A DNA stretch of 64,000 nt from Methanonatronarchaeum sp. AMET-Sl (GTDB taxonomy: Archaea > Halobacteriota > Methanonatronarchaeia > Methanonatronarchaeales > Methanonatronarchaeaceae): the NCBI RefSeq assembly GCF_029854155.1, contig NZ_CP122958.1:452001-516000 (forward strand), given 5' to 3'. The position numbers and the translations under genes are program-made. This document shows, piece by piece, positions 63,142-64,000 of the stretch. Under the pieces are notes generated by a model. That model made no database searches, was not told where the DNA came from, and saw only the letters and a program-made list of their open reading frames with translations. Position 1 is the first letter of the stretch, and the number at the start of each line of letters is the position of its first letter.

Positions 63142-64000
63142 TGTTAAAATCTTTAAAGAAACTTGGAGAAGAAATAGGCGTAGATAAAGGTTTTGAAGAT
63201 GACTTATTAGCTCCAGATGAAGATGAAACGATTGGGATAATTAAAATAGAAAATAGTGAAATAAAACTTAGTAAAGAAATCAAATACCAAGAAGAGGGAT
63301 CAAACCAATATAAATATTTTTATGCTGGAGGGAATAAGTCACTTAAAGGTGGTACTGGGGGTATTGGTGGTGTAAGTCCTTTTTTTATAAATCCATCTAA
63401 TATTAAGAAAGATAAAATTGAGGGTAGTAGTGGCTTCATAGATCTTTATAATGAGAAGTATGATGACGGTGTTGTAGATGATTTATTTTGTTTTTTTAAA
63501 AATAATTCAAGTTTATTTGAAGAGATGGATGTTGATTGGATTTATATAAAAGAATTTGAAGGGCATGATGCTAGAGAGCGCCATAATTTTTATATTCAAA
63601 CTTATATCACAGCTCCTCAAAATGAAAATATAAATTGGGTAGAAGGTGTCTGCACGACATGCGGTGATTCAAGAGAAATGAGAGATATTCGTCTTCCGTT
63701 CTATTCTTTAGGGGTCACAAACTATAACTTTGGTTTGGCAAGTAATGAGATTAGCAAAGGCCCTTTAAAATTATGTCCAGATTGTGAATTAAAGATAACT
63801 TCAGGTTGGAAAATCCTTAACAATATTTTTGGTAATAAATATGTTCTTATTCCATCAACGAGATTTAATTCTAGTGAAAAGTTGAAGAGATTTATTGGTA
63901 TAGCTAAAGAAAACGTTGGTGATTTTGAAAAGCTTAATAATATTATGGATGATGAGGAGCTCTATAATGAATTTGAGTTTAAGTTTTTAGTTACTGAGGT
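63141..64000 (+). CDS. Cas8b-like large subunit, type I-B, 3' end outside window
   Basis: The first 286 codons are present. The order after cas6 and the features fit Cas8b/Csh1: an N-terminal region with [20 protein letters not shown], then [20 protein letters not shown], a zinc-finger ([11 protein letters not shown], then [18 protein letters not shown]) separated by [20 protein letters not shown], and an extended helical part. Csh2, cas5 and cas3 would be expected beyond the window. Subtype is inferred from this gene and cas6 only. Confidence 0.75.

Overview
The window is archaeal chromosomal DNA, AT-rich, most likely from a halophilic methanogen-type euryarchaeon. Supporting genes are GGGP synthase (ether lipids), ribosomal protein L40e, archaeal phosphopantothenate synthetase, cobyric acid synthase, an intron-containing tRNA-Thr, receiver/PAS histidine kinases of the methanogen style and a pleolipovirus-like gene set. 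A relative of Methanonatronarchaeia would fit, but that is inference.

1-24 kb is mainly housekeeping: aspS (cut by the window edge), hisD, phosphopantothenate synthetase, SAM hydroxide adenosyltransferase, tRNA-Glu, a tandem crcB fluoride-channel pair, an alanine dehydrogenase/ornithine cyclodeaminase homologue, cobQ, GGGP synthase with rpl40e, a P1-family peptidase, an ABC-2 exporter, a HAD phosphatase, a GGPP synthase, two Hsp20 chaperones, a Gate-domain membrane protein, malic enzyme, phosphoglycerate kinase and tRNA-Thr. Remnants of IS200/IS605-type elements lie at 4.3-4.65, 12.4 and 17.4 kb. A SprT-like metalloprotease gene with a duplicated 5' end lies at 23-24 kb.

24-33 kb: a large receiver-PocR-PAS histidine kinase is followed by a leftward operon that looks like the structural module of a pleolipovirus: small multi-TM protein, secreted anchored protein, spike-like protein, further membrane proteins, a zinc-ribbon microprotein and a P-loop ATPase.

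33-46 kb: a complete type I-D CRISPR-Cas locus (cas6, cas10d, csc2, csc1, cas3', cas4, cas1, cas2) with a 34-repeat array. 46-51 kb holds small membrane proteins, a tyrosine recombinase and a second histidine kinase. 51-58 kb is a probable defence/toxin-antitoxin island: a PIN pair, a zinc-hook SMC-like ATPase with a small partner, and a three-gene YwgA-like/PIN/unknown operon. 58-61 kb looks like the regulatory or replication module of a virus or plasmid (winged-helix protein, microprotein operon, divergent ribbon-helix-helix regulators). At 62.4 kb a second CRISPR system starts (cas6, then a cas8b-like gene cut by the window end).

The most striking structures are: (i) a direct repeat of roughly 350 bp at 33.27-33.63 and 61.71-62.06 kb that carries the 5' end of the virus membrane-protein gene, precedes both cas operons and brackets a 28.4-kb defence island; (ii) kilobase-scale switching of strand composition (A+C-rich versus G+T-rich) that ignores gene direction and changes inside genes; (iii) two paralogous kinases preceded by the same decayed antisense gene relic; (iv) the candidate PIN-based operon at 55.9-58.3 kb.
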